From Flaveria trinervia (lineage: Eukaryota > Streptophyta > Magnoliopsida > Asterales > Asteraceae), in assembly GCA_025506515.1 (NCBI GenBank), contig CM046453.1, positions 30,241,791 to 30,305,790 on the forward strand: a DNA stretch of 64,000 nt. Direction: 5' to 3'. This document shows, piece after piece, positions 1 through 12,222 of the stretch. The translations under genes and the position numbers were made by a program. The notes beneath the pieces were generated by a model, which saw nothing but the letters and a program-made list of their open reading frames with translations, ran no database searches and had not been told where the DNA came from. The stretch's first letter is position 1, and each line of letters starts with the position of its first letter.

Positions 1-269
1 CTCCTCCAAACTTAAACAAATTAAGCTATAAAAATGCTCCCTCCTTAGCTAAACAATAACATATGGTTGCTGTAGTATCTAACGAAAATTTTAATACTAA
101 TGACATCTATCAATCTTGATCAAAGTTCAGTTGACCCAAAACCTCAAATCAAGCATTCAACCCTTCATAAATCAGATAAAATGCTAAAATCTGAAAGCCC
201 CACGAGTAAACAGCTTGGGTCCGCATTTATACTAGTTTATTCATTTATGTGCAGGAACACCCATAGACC

Positions 270-809
270 ATAAAAAACTTGTGGATTGTGGATAATAGAT
301 GTTCTCTGCATAGGACCAGTGACAAATAATGTATGTGGAATGTAGAACCATATAATAGCAGATGTGTTGCCTTTGGAAGCGATTCTAAGGGTGCATACAT
401 TACTGGAAGAGGCATAGTCAATAATGGAAAGGTGAACTTTGATGAGGTTAACTATGTGAAAGAGTTAAACTATAATTTGTTGATTGTAACTTAACTTTTT
501 GATAAAAAAACAATATACTTTTCATTGAGCATGAATGTATTGTCCTCTCACCCAAGTTAAAATCCTTTTTAAGAGCACCTAGAAAAAAATAATATGTACA
601 TGCTCAACATGGAAAATACATCACCTTCAGGCAATGTATCTAATTTTATTTTAAAAGCTCTAATAAATAAATCATATCTTTAGCATACTAGAACATGTAA
701 ATCTTAAGAACATGAATAAGTCGGGTAAAAATGGTTTAGTTAAGGGACTAGCAAACCAAGAAATTTTATGTGTTGATCACTTTGTTGCATGTTTAAAAGG
801 AAAGCAACA
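270..809 (+). pseudogene. Old copia fragment (protease / GAG-pre-integrase part)
   Basis: Translation in shifting frames resembles the protease active-site region and GAG-pre-integrase domain of a Ty1/copia polyprotein: a WIVDNRCS-like block near 282 (the active-site DSG is lost), then GSDSKGAYITGRG near 377, VKELNYNLL near 458 and a CLKGK-like block just before the break. Stops and frameshifts are frequent. The fragment is cut at 809 by Copia-1 and resumes at 13029, because the 5-bp duplication CAACA lies on both sides. It is related to Copia-1 but older. No LTR of its own was recognised, and positions 1-269 hold nothing I can assign. Confidence 0.75.
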
Positions 810-1610
810 TGTAAGGTTTAATATAAGGCTGATGCAACCCAAACACCCAAAGTCTCTCCTGCATGCATGCACAAGTGTACTGAAGTGAAATGTTTCGGAA
901 GTTACACACCAACATCAGAAACTATTCTAAGTGTGAAATCTTCCGAAGCTAAGACCACTATCTTCCAAAGCCAAAGATGAAGTCTTTCGAAGCTTCAGAG
1001 ACAAAGTCTTCCGAAGCCAACACTTGAAGATAGAGTTCTTCCAAAGACATTTGAACACATGCTTTATCTGATGTACATTTTCCATAAAGTTGGACCCTTT
1101 TCCGCTGCAACTCTGATAAGACACCAACTTTATATAAGTTGGTGAAAGGACCATGCTTTTGGAAACTACACGTTGAGGTCTTGAGTCTGTAACTTTCCAT
1201 TTTATGTACTTTACCCTTTTTGTAATATATTAGGATGTGAGTTATGGCATGTCATAGTCATTACTCAAAAAGCAATCTGCCTTTTGACTCTACATTGATT
1301 TTTTTGTCTAGATCATGTATCCAGCTGGCCTTTAAAGTATGGCCGGTTGTAGGTTGTAGCATAAGTATCTCTGGTCCTTTGTATCTTATACCACTGCTTT
1401 TGTAAACACTTGTAAGGAACTAGAGAGCAATATACATTCACCTTGAAAACTAACTATTTGTGTTATTCTTGTTCTGTCTCTTATACACTTGTGTTTCTTA
1501 GTTGTCATTTTAATTGATGTCTAGTTCACCATTTGAACTGTTAAGTGTTATTCCACACTCTCCTCTTTGTGTTGTTGTGTTGTAAGCAAGCACCCTTCAA
1601 TGGTCCTGCA
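810..1610 (+). repeat. Copia-1 5' LTR
   Basis: Starts TGTAAGGTTT and ends CCTGCA, two bases before the primer site. The left third (about 880-1050) is rich in CTTCCGAAG and one-base variants (exact at 940-948 and 1008-1016). A weak TATA-like CATAAGTA lies at 1360-1367; the 3' LTR has TATAAGTA at the same place, suggesting the 5' copy is mutated. Confidence 0.95.
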
Positions 1611-1612
1611 AT

Positions 1613-1624
1613 TGGTATCAGAGC
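1613..1624 (+). other. Copia-1 primer-binding site
   Basis: TGGTATCAGAGC, complementary to the 3' end of plant initiator methionine tRNA, two bases after the LTR. It marks the start of minus-strand DNA synthesis. Confidence 0.9.
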
Positions 1625-1694
1625 ATTTCAGGCCTTGATATAAGATCTCACCATCTTAAGATCCCTCACACACACAAAATACCTAACATCTCAA

Positions 1695-2963
1695 ATGGCA
1701 GTTATCTCTAAATCTGATATGGAAACTGGAACCATGACAAAGTCTCCACTGATCACTCTTGATGACTTTCACACTTGGTGCCAAAGAATGGAAGGCTTTA
1801 TCAAGTCTCCAGACTTAAGAATGTGGGAGTCTGTTGTTATTGGACCTTACATACGAAGCACCTCCTCAGCTGCCGGAGGTGGTATAATCCCCAAGGTTGT
1901 GGCTGACTACTCAAATGAAGATAGAAAGAGAGTAGAAATTGATCAAAAGGCCATGACAGCCCTTCAGACTACTCTTCCAAACTATGTATACAGAGGTTTC
2001 AAGAAATGCAAAACACCTAAGCAGCTGTGGGATGCATGAAACTGATGTATGAGGGTTCCTCTGAAGCCAAGGAGAACAACAAGGATATCCTGAAGCAGCA
2101 GTTTGAAATTTTCTCCTTCAAAACAGGTAAGACCATGACTCAATAATATTTCAGGTATGTTGATATTGTGGACACCCTAGTGGATGGTGGAATGGCTCTT
2201 GAGAATAGGGACATTATAAGGAAGTTCATGTCCTCTCTTCCTAGGCAATGGACACATTATTGTGTTCTTATCAAGAGAACTGAGAACCTGAAGACTCTCA
2301 CCTTGACAAAGTTGTATGGCATTCTCAGTGGATACCAGATGGAGATGAACATGTAAGGTTCATCTGGTAACTCTAGCATCAAATGGGTTCATCCCTTCAT
2401 GTGACTAAAGGGATAACATAGAACCCCAACATCATCACATATGCTACCCTGACAAATCACAAAAGGGTCCTTTCATCACCTTCCCTGAGACACCAAGGGA
2501 GAACTATACTCAAGGAAGCCCATTCCAATAAACAAGTTCTTCTCAAGCTTTTGTGTCTTCTGATGAAAGTTGTGGTAGCTTTCTCTTCACCCTTGAAGAC
2601 CTGGACTATATCTATCCAGATAATCTGGAGTACATGGAGATAGTCCAGCAAATGGCTCTTCTCACTCACAGAGCCAAGAAGTTCTACAAGCGGACAGGAA
2701 GGGAGTTCCCCAGCAATATAGCTAGTGGAAAGTTTGGGCTGGATAAAAGCAAAGTCAAGTGTTACAACTGTAACTTGATGGGCCATTTTGCTAGGGAGTT
2801 CAAGGCACCAAGAACAAATGATGGCCAAGCACAATCCAGACCAAACTACACTAACAAAGCCACCCAAATAAGAAGTCAAAATAGCAAGTTCCAGTTGCTG
2901 TTGAAGAAGGAGGCTTTGACTGGAGCTTTTAGGTGGAAGATGCATCTCCAAACCAAGCATTGA
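1695..2963 (+). pseudogene. Copia-1 gag (capsid and zinc knuckle), broken
   Basis: Copia-type gag beginning at ATG 1695. The N-terminal capsid part includes TLDDFHTWCQRMEGF. A stop at 2037-2039 follows an apparent one-base loss; the frame resumes immediately with MYEGSSEAK. A second nonsense codon (CAA to TAA) precedes the YFRYVDIV block near 2150. About 190 bases after 2356 are badly decayed. The last part (2553-2963) carries MALLTHRAKKFYKRTGREF followed by a nucleocapsid knuckle, CYNCNLMGHFAREF near 2760, whose last Cys is replaced by Phe. Copia-A and Copia-B have an equivalent FYKRTGRKFPG block with an intact CX2CX4HX4C, so the families are related. Confidence 0.85.
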
Positions 2964-4411
2964 TGGTTGATCATGATAAAGCTAAGGTATTGGAACATCT
3001 TTGTACTCCTGAATGTATTGCTAAAGTCAACAGATACAGGTCCTACAAGTTAGAAAGAGATATGTCTTAAGTCCTTGAACATTTTAAAATCTGATTTTAA
3101 AAAGGCTGAAAATGACTATAAGCTAAAAATAGAGGACTTAGAGAAAACCATTTCAATTCTAAAACATGAGCATACAAATTAAAGGACTTAGATCAAGGAT
3201 CTCATAACTAAGTTGACTGAATGCTAGGCTGAGCTTGTGAATAGCAAAGCTAGGGCAGAAAAATGTGTTCTTGAAGAAAAGACCTTCAAGAACATCATAT
3301 CCTCATCCTTGCATGCCAAATTGTGTTATCAAAATAAGCAGGGACTGGGATCTAGTGAGATAGCTCCTCCACATACAATCTTGTCTGTAAGATCACCTAG
3401 GTGTGGAACTTGTGAAGATGGGATTCCTCTCATAGACCCCTTGAGTGAAAAGGATGAAGAAGTGATAATGAAGAATTCCTCTGAGAAGAGTGAAGATGAG
3501 GATTCTAAGAAGGGTCAATATCCTTCTAAGGAGAGCAAGAAGACTATGATGACCAAGTCTGTGAGGAAGAACTTGATCAGAAAGAGCAAGAGAAAATCTA
3601 AGAGGGCTCAAGAGATTAAGGTCACTTTTGACTCTAAGCAGAAACAAGTCTTTATCAAGGGTTTGAAGTGGTTAAGACTAAGGACATCAACCTAAACTCT
3701 TCTAACAAGAGTTCTGGTTCATATTCAAATCATCTCAGCATCAAGAAGAAGGCTGATCTATTGTGTACCACTGCTACACAGCCTGAACCATCCAACTCTA
3801 AGAACAGTTCACAGCCCAAAAGGACTATCTTAGCATCTGCAAAGATGAAGGTGGAGAAGGGATGTGATCAAAGTCAACTTTGTTCTTAGAAGAAGGCTCC
3901 TAGGAAGAAGAATATGGAATGTGTTATGTGTGAAAGTACTTCTCACCTTGCTATGGATTATCCATACAATCCAAGAGGTACTCTTTATATGACCAAGAAG
4001 AGACTTCCAAGAGCTCCAAGAAGAATTTAGCTTCAGAAGGAAAATTTGTTTCCTTTGGAAGCTCCAAAGTAAAGAAGAAGGCAAGTGGAAAATTGCCTTC
4101 GGAAAAAAATTGGTCTCGGAAGAAAGGAATACTTCCGAAGCACGAAAGTCTGTTGTAGTGTTAGCAGGATCTTCCGAAGGTCCATTCATCAAAACTTCCA
4201 AGTCTCAAAAGCTTCCGAAGTATTGAAGGTCAAATCCAAACTTCCGAAGGTGGTGTGGAAGTCAAAGAAAGACCAAGTGACTGGAAGTTCTCCATCAGCA
4301 ACAGCAAAAGATCCTCAAAGCACAACAATAGGATCTATTACTGTTTCATTACCTTCTACTTCTTTTGATGAGCCCAAGACCAATAAGGCTTCGGTTTCCA
4401 AATGTAACTAA
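2964..4411 (+). pseudogene. Copia-1 gag linker ending at the conserved gag stop
   Basis: Continuation of gag towards protease. Residues around 3237-3660 are Lys/Glu/Ser-rich and probably helical. A CVMC-like remnant near 3920 may be the second zinc knuckle seen in Copia-A and Copia-B. The stretch 4080-4260 contains four exact CTTCCGAAG motifs (4132, 4171, 4212, 4241), read as LPK- or SSE-type residues. The segment ends VSKCN and a TAA (4409-4411), at the same place as the gag stops of Copia-A and Copia-B, then a pyrimidine tract. Internal stops (for example near 3695 and 3887) show decay. Confidence 0.7.
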
Positions 4412-4437
4412 TCATTTTCTTTTTTAAGGAACAACTC

Positions 4438-6189
4438 ATGACAAACAAGAATGTTTGGATCATTGATAGTGGTTGTTCTAGGCACATTGCAAGCAATAGG
4501 TCACTACTCCAGAATTTTGAAAGAATTGATGGAGGGCCAGTTGCTTTTGGTGGAGATGAAGGTGGTTACATTTCTGGAAGGGGCAAGGTCACAAATGGTA
4601 AGCTCAGCATTGAGAAGATAAACTTTGTCAAGGAGCTTGAGTACAATCTTCCAAGTGTATTCCAATTTTGTGATCAGAGTCATAACATGCTCTTTAATGA
4701 GGATGAGTGCATTGTTCTCAAGCCCGAGTTGGTCATTTCTCATGAGCATATCTTGCTTAGAGCCTCCGGGAAAGGGAACATGTACAAGATGGATTTGCAA
4801 GAGACATCTCCCTCAGGAGAAGTTTCATGCTTTCTATCTAAAGCCAATAGTGATGAGTCTTTCCTGTGGCATAAAAGAAAGTGCCATGTAAACTTTAAGA
4901 ATATGAATAAACTGATTAAGAATGACGTGGTAACTGAAATGCCAAAGAAAGAGTTTACAAGTGATGATCATTGTGTTGCATGCCTGAAAGGGAAACAACA
5001 TAAGGTATCTCATAAGGCTGAGGAAAGAAACTCCATCACTACACCCCTACACTTGTTACATATGGATCTCTTTGGTCCCACCAGTGTAATGAGTCTAGGA
5101 AGGACCTTTTATTGTTTGGTGATCACATATGACTTTACAAGATTCACTTGGGTCTTTTTCCTTATAACTAAGGATGAAACCCCTGAGATTCTAAAGAATT
5201 TCAGCTTAAAGATTGAGAATCGATATGATCACAAGGTCAAAACCATAAGATGTGATCACGGAACTTAATTCAAAAACCAAATCCTAGATACATTTTGTGA
5301 TAAAAGGGTATTACAAGACAATATAGTGCTCCAGGACTCCTTAGCAAAATGGTGTTACTGAGAGGAGAAACATGACACTGATTGAAGCTACAAGAACCAT
5401 GTTGTCTAACTCTAAGCTACCCATCATCTTCTGGGCAGAGGCAGTCAACACTCCCTGATATATGTAAGACAATTTTTTGGTTAAGACTCATGGCAAGACT
5501 CCATATCAACTTTGGCACAAGAGGAAACCTTTCATTGGTTTTCTCAGGTCATTTGGATGTCCTTGTACCATCTTGAATACAAAGATCAAATTGCCAAATT
5601 TGCTGAGAAATCAAATGATGGACATTTCATTGGATACTCTTCTCAAGTTAAGGCTTATAGAGTATACAATCTCAGAACAAGAATTGTTAAGGAGTCAGCC
5701 AATGTGATTTTCAATGAACACACACCTAGTGTAGCTGGTTCAGGTCCTGATTGGCTATTTGATCTTGATTTAGTTACCAACTGTTTTAACAAATCTTATG
5801 AGAATGTTTCAGGATCTACATATATATTACCTCCAGGTTATCCCGATCTAATATTTAAGCTAAGAAGACCTTCAAGTTACACATCTTCATCTCTAGTTGT
5901 AACTACTTCTGCAAATGAGGTTTCTATTAGCACAACAATAACAAATTTAGCTGATACATTTGAGATGCCTTCAAATTCCAGCTCAGAGGCTCAACAGCCA
6001 GCAGAAGACAATTATGGTAGTGGTGACAGTGATCAAGAATTTCTTGATGCTCATAACCATTCCATAGATGAAAACATCAATGATGTCACACACTCATTGG
6101 ATCAGGTCTCTCTTGATAAGTGTGTTGATATGGTGGAAAAAGCATCAATGCCAAATCTAAATTTCTCTAATTTAGATCTATCTCAGTAA
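4438..6189 (+). pseudogene. Copia-1 protease, GAG-pre-integrase and integrase, broken
   Basis: From ATG 4438 the frame reads NVWIIDSGCSRH, where DSG is the aspartic protease catalytic triplet, then a GAG-pre-integrase region and the integrase zinc finger (WHKRKCHVNF and CVACLKGKQH). The first catalytic Asp is in LLHMDLFGP near 5060. The second catalytic block, normally DNGTEF, is DHGT followed by a stop (5266-5268). Downstream the frame shifts; recognisable core pieces are MVKTHGKTPYQLWHKRKPF and FRSFGCP-like, then a C-terminal FIGYSSQVKAYRVYNLRTR (5512-6189) with a Ser/Asp-rich tail. It cannot make a working integrase as it stands. Confidence 0.9.
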
Positions 6190-7790
6190 CTTGTTGTGAT
6201 CCCTCAACTAAGGATTCATAAGTCTCACCCACCACAAACATCATTGGAGATGTTGACATTGGGGTAAGAACAAGAGGACAAACCCATGAAGCAAATGTTT
6301 ATCCTCACTCTTGTTTCTTGTCCCAGATATAGCCCAAGAAGATTGATGAGGCTATGAAGGATGGAAGTTGGGTTGAAGCTATGCAAGAGGAGCTACTTCA
6401 ATTCAAAAGACAGAAGGTTTGGAAGCTATGTCCTCTTCCTCATGGGAAGACTACTATAGGAACCAAATGGATGTATAGAAAAAGAAAGATAATAGAGGCA
6501 TTGTCATCAAAAACAAAGCTAGACTAGTTGTTCAAGGATACACACAGAAGAAGGAATTAACTACACTGATGTCTTGCTCCTATAGCAAGACTAGAAGCTG
6601 TTATGATATTCTTGGCATTTGCTGCATCCAAGAACTTCAAGTGTGCTTTTTTCTATGGGGTGATTGATAAAGAGGTGTATGTCAAACAACCATCAGGTTT
6701 TACAGATCCTAATCATCCTGATGATGTCTGCAAGCTTGATAAGGCTCTTATGGGTGCACCCAGCATCAAAGAAGTGGTATGAGACTCTATCCCAGTATCT
6801 CTGCAAGCATGGATACAGAAGGAGTACTACAGATGGAACTCTCTTCATCAAAGGACAGCGAAATGACTTAATGCTAGTTCAAGTGTATGTATATGCCATC
6901 ATTTTTGGTTCAACTAATCCAAGGCTCTGCAAAAATTTTGAGAAGCTGATGAAAGACAGATTTATGAATGCCATGGGGGAACACAATTTCTTTCTGGGAA
7001 TTCAAGTGAAGCAAGTTGAAGATGGCAACTTCATTAGTGAGTCAAAGTATGTTCAAGACATACTCAAATGATTCAGCATGAGTGACTGTAAGATTGCTAA
7101 GACACGAATAGCAAGAAACCACTCCCCTGGGCCTGATCTTGAGGGGGAGTGTGTGGAAGAACACCTTTATAGGGCCATGATTGGGTCTCTTATGTATCTT
7201 ATAGCTAGCAGGCCTGATATCATGTTTGCCACATGTATTTGTGAAAGATATCAAGCGAACCCCAAGATGTCTCACCTCATCACTATCAAGAGGATTCTAA
7301 GATACCTCAAAGGTTCCTTAACACTTGGTCTTTGGTATCCCAAGAATTCTGACTTTAATATGTATGCATATATAGATAGTGATTATGGTGGTTGTAATAT
7401 GACTGCAAAGTCTACATCTAGGGGATGTCAGTTTCTTGGTGGAAGGGTCGTCTTATGGCAATGCAAGAAATAATCCTGTGTTTCTGCATCAACTGCTAAA
7501 GCTGAAAACATTGTTGCTGCAAGCTGCTGTGCTCAAGTGCTTTGGATTTGAAATCAGATGCTTAACTATAGATTAAATTTCAAGGAGACTCCCATTCACA
7601 AAGACAACAACAGTGCTATCTCTATCACATAGAATCCTGTGTAGCATTCACAGACAAAACACATAAATATCAGGTATCATTTAATTAGAGATAACTTTGA
7701 AAAGGATTAGTTAAACTAGTCAAAGTTAACACAAATGAACAATATGTTGATCTGTTTACAAAATCCTTTGATGAATAGAATCTATGTGTC
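6190..7790 (+). pseudogene. Copia-1 reverse transcriptase and RNase H, broken
   Basis: RT begins around 6340 (EAMKDGSWVEAMQEELLQF in pieces) and continues in several frames to KWYETLSQYLCKHGY near 6770. The catalytic YVDD box is YVYA in the copy (VQVYVYAIIFGST near 6880), so both catalytic aspartates are gone. RNase H follows with SRPDIMFA (7207), KSTSRGCQFLGG (7410) and a decayed region ending around 7790 (TKHINIRYHLIRDNF). Stops occur at 7068-7076 and after 7470. Confidence 0.88.
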
Positions 7791-8448
7791 CTAAGTTGTC
7801 TAGTTTATCATCTTCATAAGCTCTTGTTTTCTCTGGATAAAAACCTTTTTGAAGACTTTCCTTAGAATTTTGAAAAAAATCTTTATCCTTCGGAAGATAT
7901 GTTTTTATCTTTGGAAGAAACTTATGCCTTCAAAACACATAATTGCCTGAGTAATTTTCCTTCGAAATAAATTTTTGAAATATCTTTCGAAGCTTAAAAT
8001 CTCTCTTAGGCACTTATATGTTTTCAATGACAATTTCCTTCTGAAGCAAATTAACTCTTAAAAGCTTTGTTCTGTTGAATAAAACATCCAAATGTCCAAG
8101 TCTTCTGAAGCAAATTTTTCAAAACTTTGAGGAAATTCTTCTGAAGTCATCTTGGCTTCGGAAGCTTTTTCATTAAACCTTCTGAAGACAATTTACCTTC
8201 AGAAGCTTTTTAACTTCCAAGAAAACTACTTTTTGAGCAAAAAGTAAACTACTTTTTTAGAGGTGGGACCGACATACGGATTTCAAAATTTATCTTCTTT
8301 CATTAACTTTGTCTTAAATCCTTTTCACATATAAACCCAATGGTCCCCCTCTTTCTATCATCTTCATCTTTCCTCCAAACCTAAATTCCCAAATTTCTCT
8401 CTGAAACCGCCTTCGTTCATCCTTCCTTCACCTCTAAGCTTTCTCAAA
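7791..8448 (+). promoter_or_regulatory. Copia-1 post-pol spacer: CTTCSGAAG array plus TATA and leader
   Basis: Non-coding spacer between pol and the third ORF. From 7870 to 8220 it is dense in CTTCGGAAG (7888-7896, 8156-8164), CTTCTGAAG (8102-8110 and others) and relaxed forms, the same motif class as the LTR and gag linker. TATAAA lies at 8330-8335, in CACATATAAACCC. A C/T-rich, AUG-poor leader of about 100 bases then runs to the ATG at 8449. I infer an internal promoter for ORF3; transcription is not shown. Confidence 0.5.
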
Positions 8449-11400
8449 ATGGCCAACCTTAATAGAAGAAATAACCCAAATTTCTCCATGCAGTTACACA
8501 GGAAACACAATCAGGTTGCTCTGTTAAACTCTAAGAAAGATCCACATTTCTCAGTGGTTTGCCAATTCTTGACTCTGTCAAACTACTTCACCTCACTTAC
8601 TATTGATCCTACTCCGTTTTAGGATCATTTTCTTGAATCTTGGAAGACTTGCCAAGAGGTCATTATGGATGGGGAGAAGGCATTGTCTGCCACAGTGTAG
8701 TGGAGAACAATCTGTATCACTGGAGCCATCATCAACAATCATCTTCATCTGGATGATGAAGAAGGTGAGGTGTTCTTCCTAAAATAATTTGTTAATCATT
8801 CATTTGAGCAGATGGGCTATGAGGGAGATTACTCTGTAAAGACCTTAAGGAAAGGGAAGGTCTCACCTCAGTGGAAATACATGCTTCATGTGGTTATCCA
8901 CAGCTTGTCTAACAAGCATGGAGGGTGGGACTAGATTCCTGAAGATCTCTCCTTCATAGTGCATGGGATGGTTCAGGGAGTCAAATTTTGGTACTCTCAA
9001 TTTTTTATACAAATCTGTCTGCTAACATGGACTCCTTAGAGTATTACATGTTTCCTAGATATGTTCAATACATTCTTAACTGTGAACTGGACACACAGTT
9101 GAGGGAAACATGTAATATTCTTAAATTAGGACAGATGAAGTCTGGTATCTTTAAATTTTGAGGAAGCCAACTGTTGGCTTCTCAGGGGTAGAAACAGCCC
9201 TTGTCCCAAAAATGTTAGAGCTTATTGCTCAAGGTGACAACCTAGCAGCACAAGCTAGTGTTGAACCCACACCTTCTACATCTCAACCACCAAAACAACC
9301 ACGAATCACCCTCACCTACAAAAGAAAATCCAAACGAACCCCTGCTCAAACTATTAAGTGTGTGCAGATCCCCATATACCTACCCATACAGGAAGAATGG
9401 ATACTGGAGCTCCCACTTCTCCTGAGGAGCAAACCACTCCTATTCCTTCAAAGATTAGTGCTGAGGTTCCTCATGCTCAGCCTAATAAGCTCACAAGCCC
9501 AAATGCCTTAAGCCTTCACTCTAAGTCTCAACACTTAAGTGAACAACCTTCAAGGGACAGCTACCATCACCAGCCTTTAGACTTAAACCAACCCATTCCT
9601 AACCTTGACTTTTATACTGATGAAGACTTAGGTTTTAGTGAGTATCATGACTCTCTCTTCTTTCCACTTCTCAAAGAGAGATGAGTGCTCCTGAGTCTCC
9701 TATGTCTAGCCCATATCAGTCACTCATCACTAAGGTGGATACTTCTAAACCTGTTTAGGATATCCATATGGAAGAGGCTCCCAATTCAGCAAGTGATTAC
9801 ATCATTCAGACCTCAACCATGGCAACTCAGCCCATTGACACTTCAACTGAAGTTGTCACTGAGCAGAGGAAATCCAAGTGCCAAGAACACCATGCTAGTG
9901 GTGAGAGAGAAGACCTTGGTCCAATTCTCTCATCCCGTAATGATTCTTCTGATGAAGAGAAGGGGAATCTGAGGCTAAAGGTGCAAAAACTGTCACAAAC
10001 ATGCACCTATCTAGTCTCCAACGTTAGTCATCTTGAATCTCTAGTGATTATCTTGCAAAAAAAGGTAATGATTAGAAAACTTGAGATTTCTTATCTCAGG
10101 GAAAAACTAGCTGAGAGACCTCTAAGAATAGCTAAACCAGGAACACAAGAACCTGTGACTTTAGTTTACCTAACCTCTAGCTCATCTATGCAAGTGGGTG
10201 ATGCTACCAAAAAGGGGGAGAAAGTCATCACAGACACAGAACCTAGGAGTTCTTCACAAAGTATGGACATTGAGGATTCACCATCCTCACTTGCAATTGT
10301 CCATACTCAGTAACTTCCTCAAGTTCACATTGATGTGGACTCAATAGACTCCTACATTCAGAGTCTTTTTAAGGAAGGAATACAAGGGCAATGCCATCTC
10401 CACCAACTTCAAATCACATCATAGGATGGATGTAAGATGCAGATAGAAAAGCCCTTATTCTTCAAAGAGTTCAAGGGCAGCAAGAAGTTTTCAATTTTCA
10501 GACTTTGAACTTCTATGAAAGTCTTGACCTTGTCAGCATGCCACTTGTCAACCAAAGCCAATCCAGACAGCTGACAAGTTGGCTCAAAGAATTCAAGACA
10601 GAATCACTGCAGAGTTCAGCTTCAAAAGGAGACTAAGGCAATCAGGCAATATCATTGGTCAACTGGATGTTAAGGCAGACCCTAAGATTAGCTTCATAAG
10701 GGAAACCTTGACTGAAGGCCCAGTAGTAGAACCTGAGAGCCCTGTCTCACCATCAACTGCTATAGAGGTTCATTCCCTTGATGAGACACCTGCTGGTGAA
10801 GGTGCATCTCAACCTCTCTTTAGCCAGAGCTTAGAAACTACACCAAATAATGAAGACCAAAGCTCTCTCCACCCTGAGTCACAAAGGTCTATGAGTGACA
10901 AAGGGAAAAGAAAAATGACTTTTGAGGAGATTGAGGAGGATGAAAGAGAGAGGAAAAGGAAGTTGAGGGGAGAAAGCTCCTCTACTAGATCTGCAAGACT
11001 CATGGAAGCAGCTATCAGGGCTGCCCCCAGGCCAAACACTCAGGATGATGAGTTGAGGGCATTCAGGATCAACTACTTGCAGACTAAGAACTATGACATT
11101 GATAAAATCATCTGCCTCCTCTTAGATTAATTAAATGAACTGGCTGACATGGAATTGTCAAATGAAAGAAAGGAGGCAGAGGATGCAAAACTACTTCTTC
11201 AAATCAAAGAAGAAAGAAGATAGAAAAGACTGTACAAGCATGTGCCTACTCTCTCCCAAGTTCAAGAAAGTCTTGTACAAGAGGTTTGGTTCCATAAGAA
11301 CCTCAGGTAGACAAAGAAAAGGATAGGATCAACATGATTAACTACCTGAGTGCCACAACCTCTATCAGGCTGATGCACTTCTTCCCTTACCCTTTGATTA

Positions 11401-11990
11401 CATTGAGTTTGAGTACCTTAACAACTTGAACTTGATAGTCAAAAAAGAAAGATCACTAAGAGGAAGTTAAGGGAAGAATCTGCAAGTCAAGAGCCATCAT
11501 CTAGAAAAGCATGAAGAAGTCTACTAATAGGCAGAGGATGATAAGCTTCTTGAAGCTATATGGATTCTCCGAAAGGAGACTTGGCCCTGTGTCTCTGTCT
11601 ACTATGGATGAGCACATTAGGGTGATCAAGCAGAAGATTCAAAGAGGTGAACTTGTTGACTTACACTCCCCACCAAGTCAGGTCCCTCAAGAAGTGGAGA
11701 TTAAGGTTGAACCATTTGAGACAACATAACCTGAATCTTCTGCTGAGCCTCAGCAAGCTTCACTTTGATCCACAGTAGGGTTCTGTCCCCTCTCAATCTG
11801 AACCTATGAGAAAGGAAGACCCGATTGAGAAAGACAAAGAAGATCAATCAGGTGCTGCAGACCGGTCTCTCAGTTAAAAGGTTCAAGAGGAGAAAAAGGA
11901 TGGTTTCCAGACCAAAGCCAAAGAAGAAAAAGAAAGAAGCATCCATCTCCAAACCTCAGGATGAGTCAGAACATCCTGAGGACGTGTGAC
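8449..11990 (+). pseudogene. Copia-1 third ORF (post-pol), broken
   Basis: Sense-strand ORF between pol and the 3' LTR, starting MANLNRRNN at 8449. The N-terminal 250 codons, in pieces, contain HNQVALLN, LHLDDEEG, FEQMGYEG, SPQWKYMLHVVIHSLSNK, WD and EYYMFPRYVQYILNCELD (about 9035). This order matches the third ORF of Copia-B. The rest is Pro/Ser/Thr-rich (9160-9700), then a predicted coiled coil (about 9955-10125, heptad-like Leu), then Lys/Arg/Glu-rich segments (10880-11330 and 11510-11730). I saw no signal peptide or membrane span. Function unknown: an env-like, aORF-like or accessory gag-like role are all possible. From memory, similar domains occur in long copia polyproteins predicted in Asteraceae. 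Confidence 0.6.
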
Positions 11991-12210
11991 TAGAGGACGC
12001 TCTATCAACTCCAATTCAAATAGCTCCTCTAGCATCAAGAAGACCCATCTTGTCCTGGACATACACTATAGATCCAGATAGATGGGATGTCATCAGAAAA
12101 CACTTTGAGAGTCTGAGTGATCCTGATCATCTTATGAAGAAAGGGATAGTTATTATCAGGATGAGGACGGTAAATATTTGAAGTCTTCAAAGTGTTTTGG
12201 TAGCATCAAC

Positions 12211-12222
12211 ATAGGGGGAGTT
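12211..12222 (+). other. Copia-1 polypurine tract
   Basis: ATAGGGGGAGTT directly before the 3' LTR; primes plus-strand DNA synthesis. Confidence 0.85.

Noticed and set aside
940..1016. CTTCCGAAG as a heat-shock element
   Set aside because: A heat-shock element needs two bases between TTC and GAA; here there is only one.
927..1200. Minus-strand frames in the Copia-1 LTR
   Set aside because: Shadows of the motif-rich LTR; not conserved in the 3' LTR.
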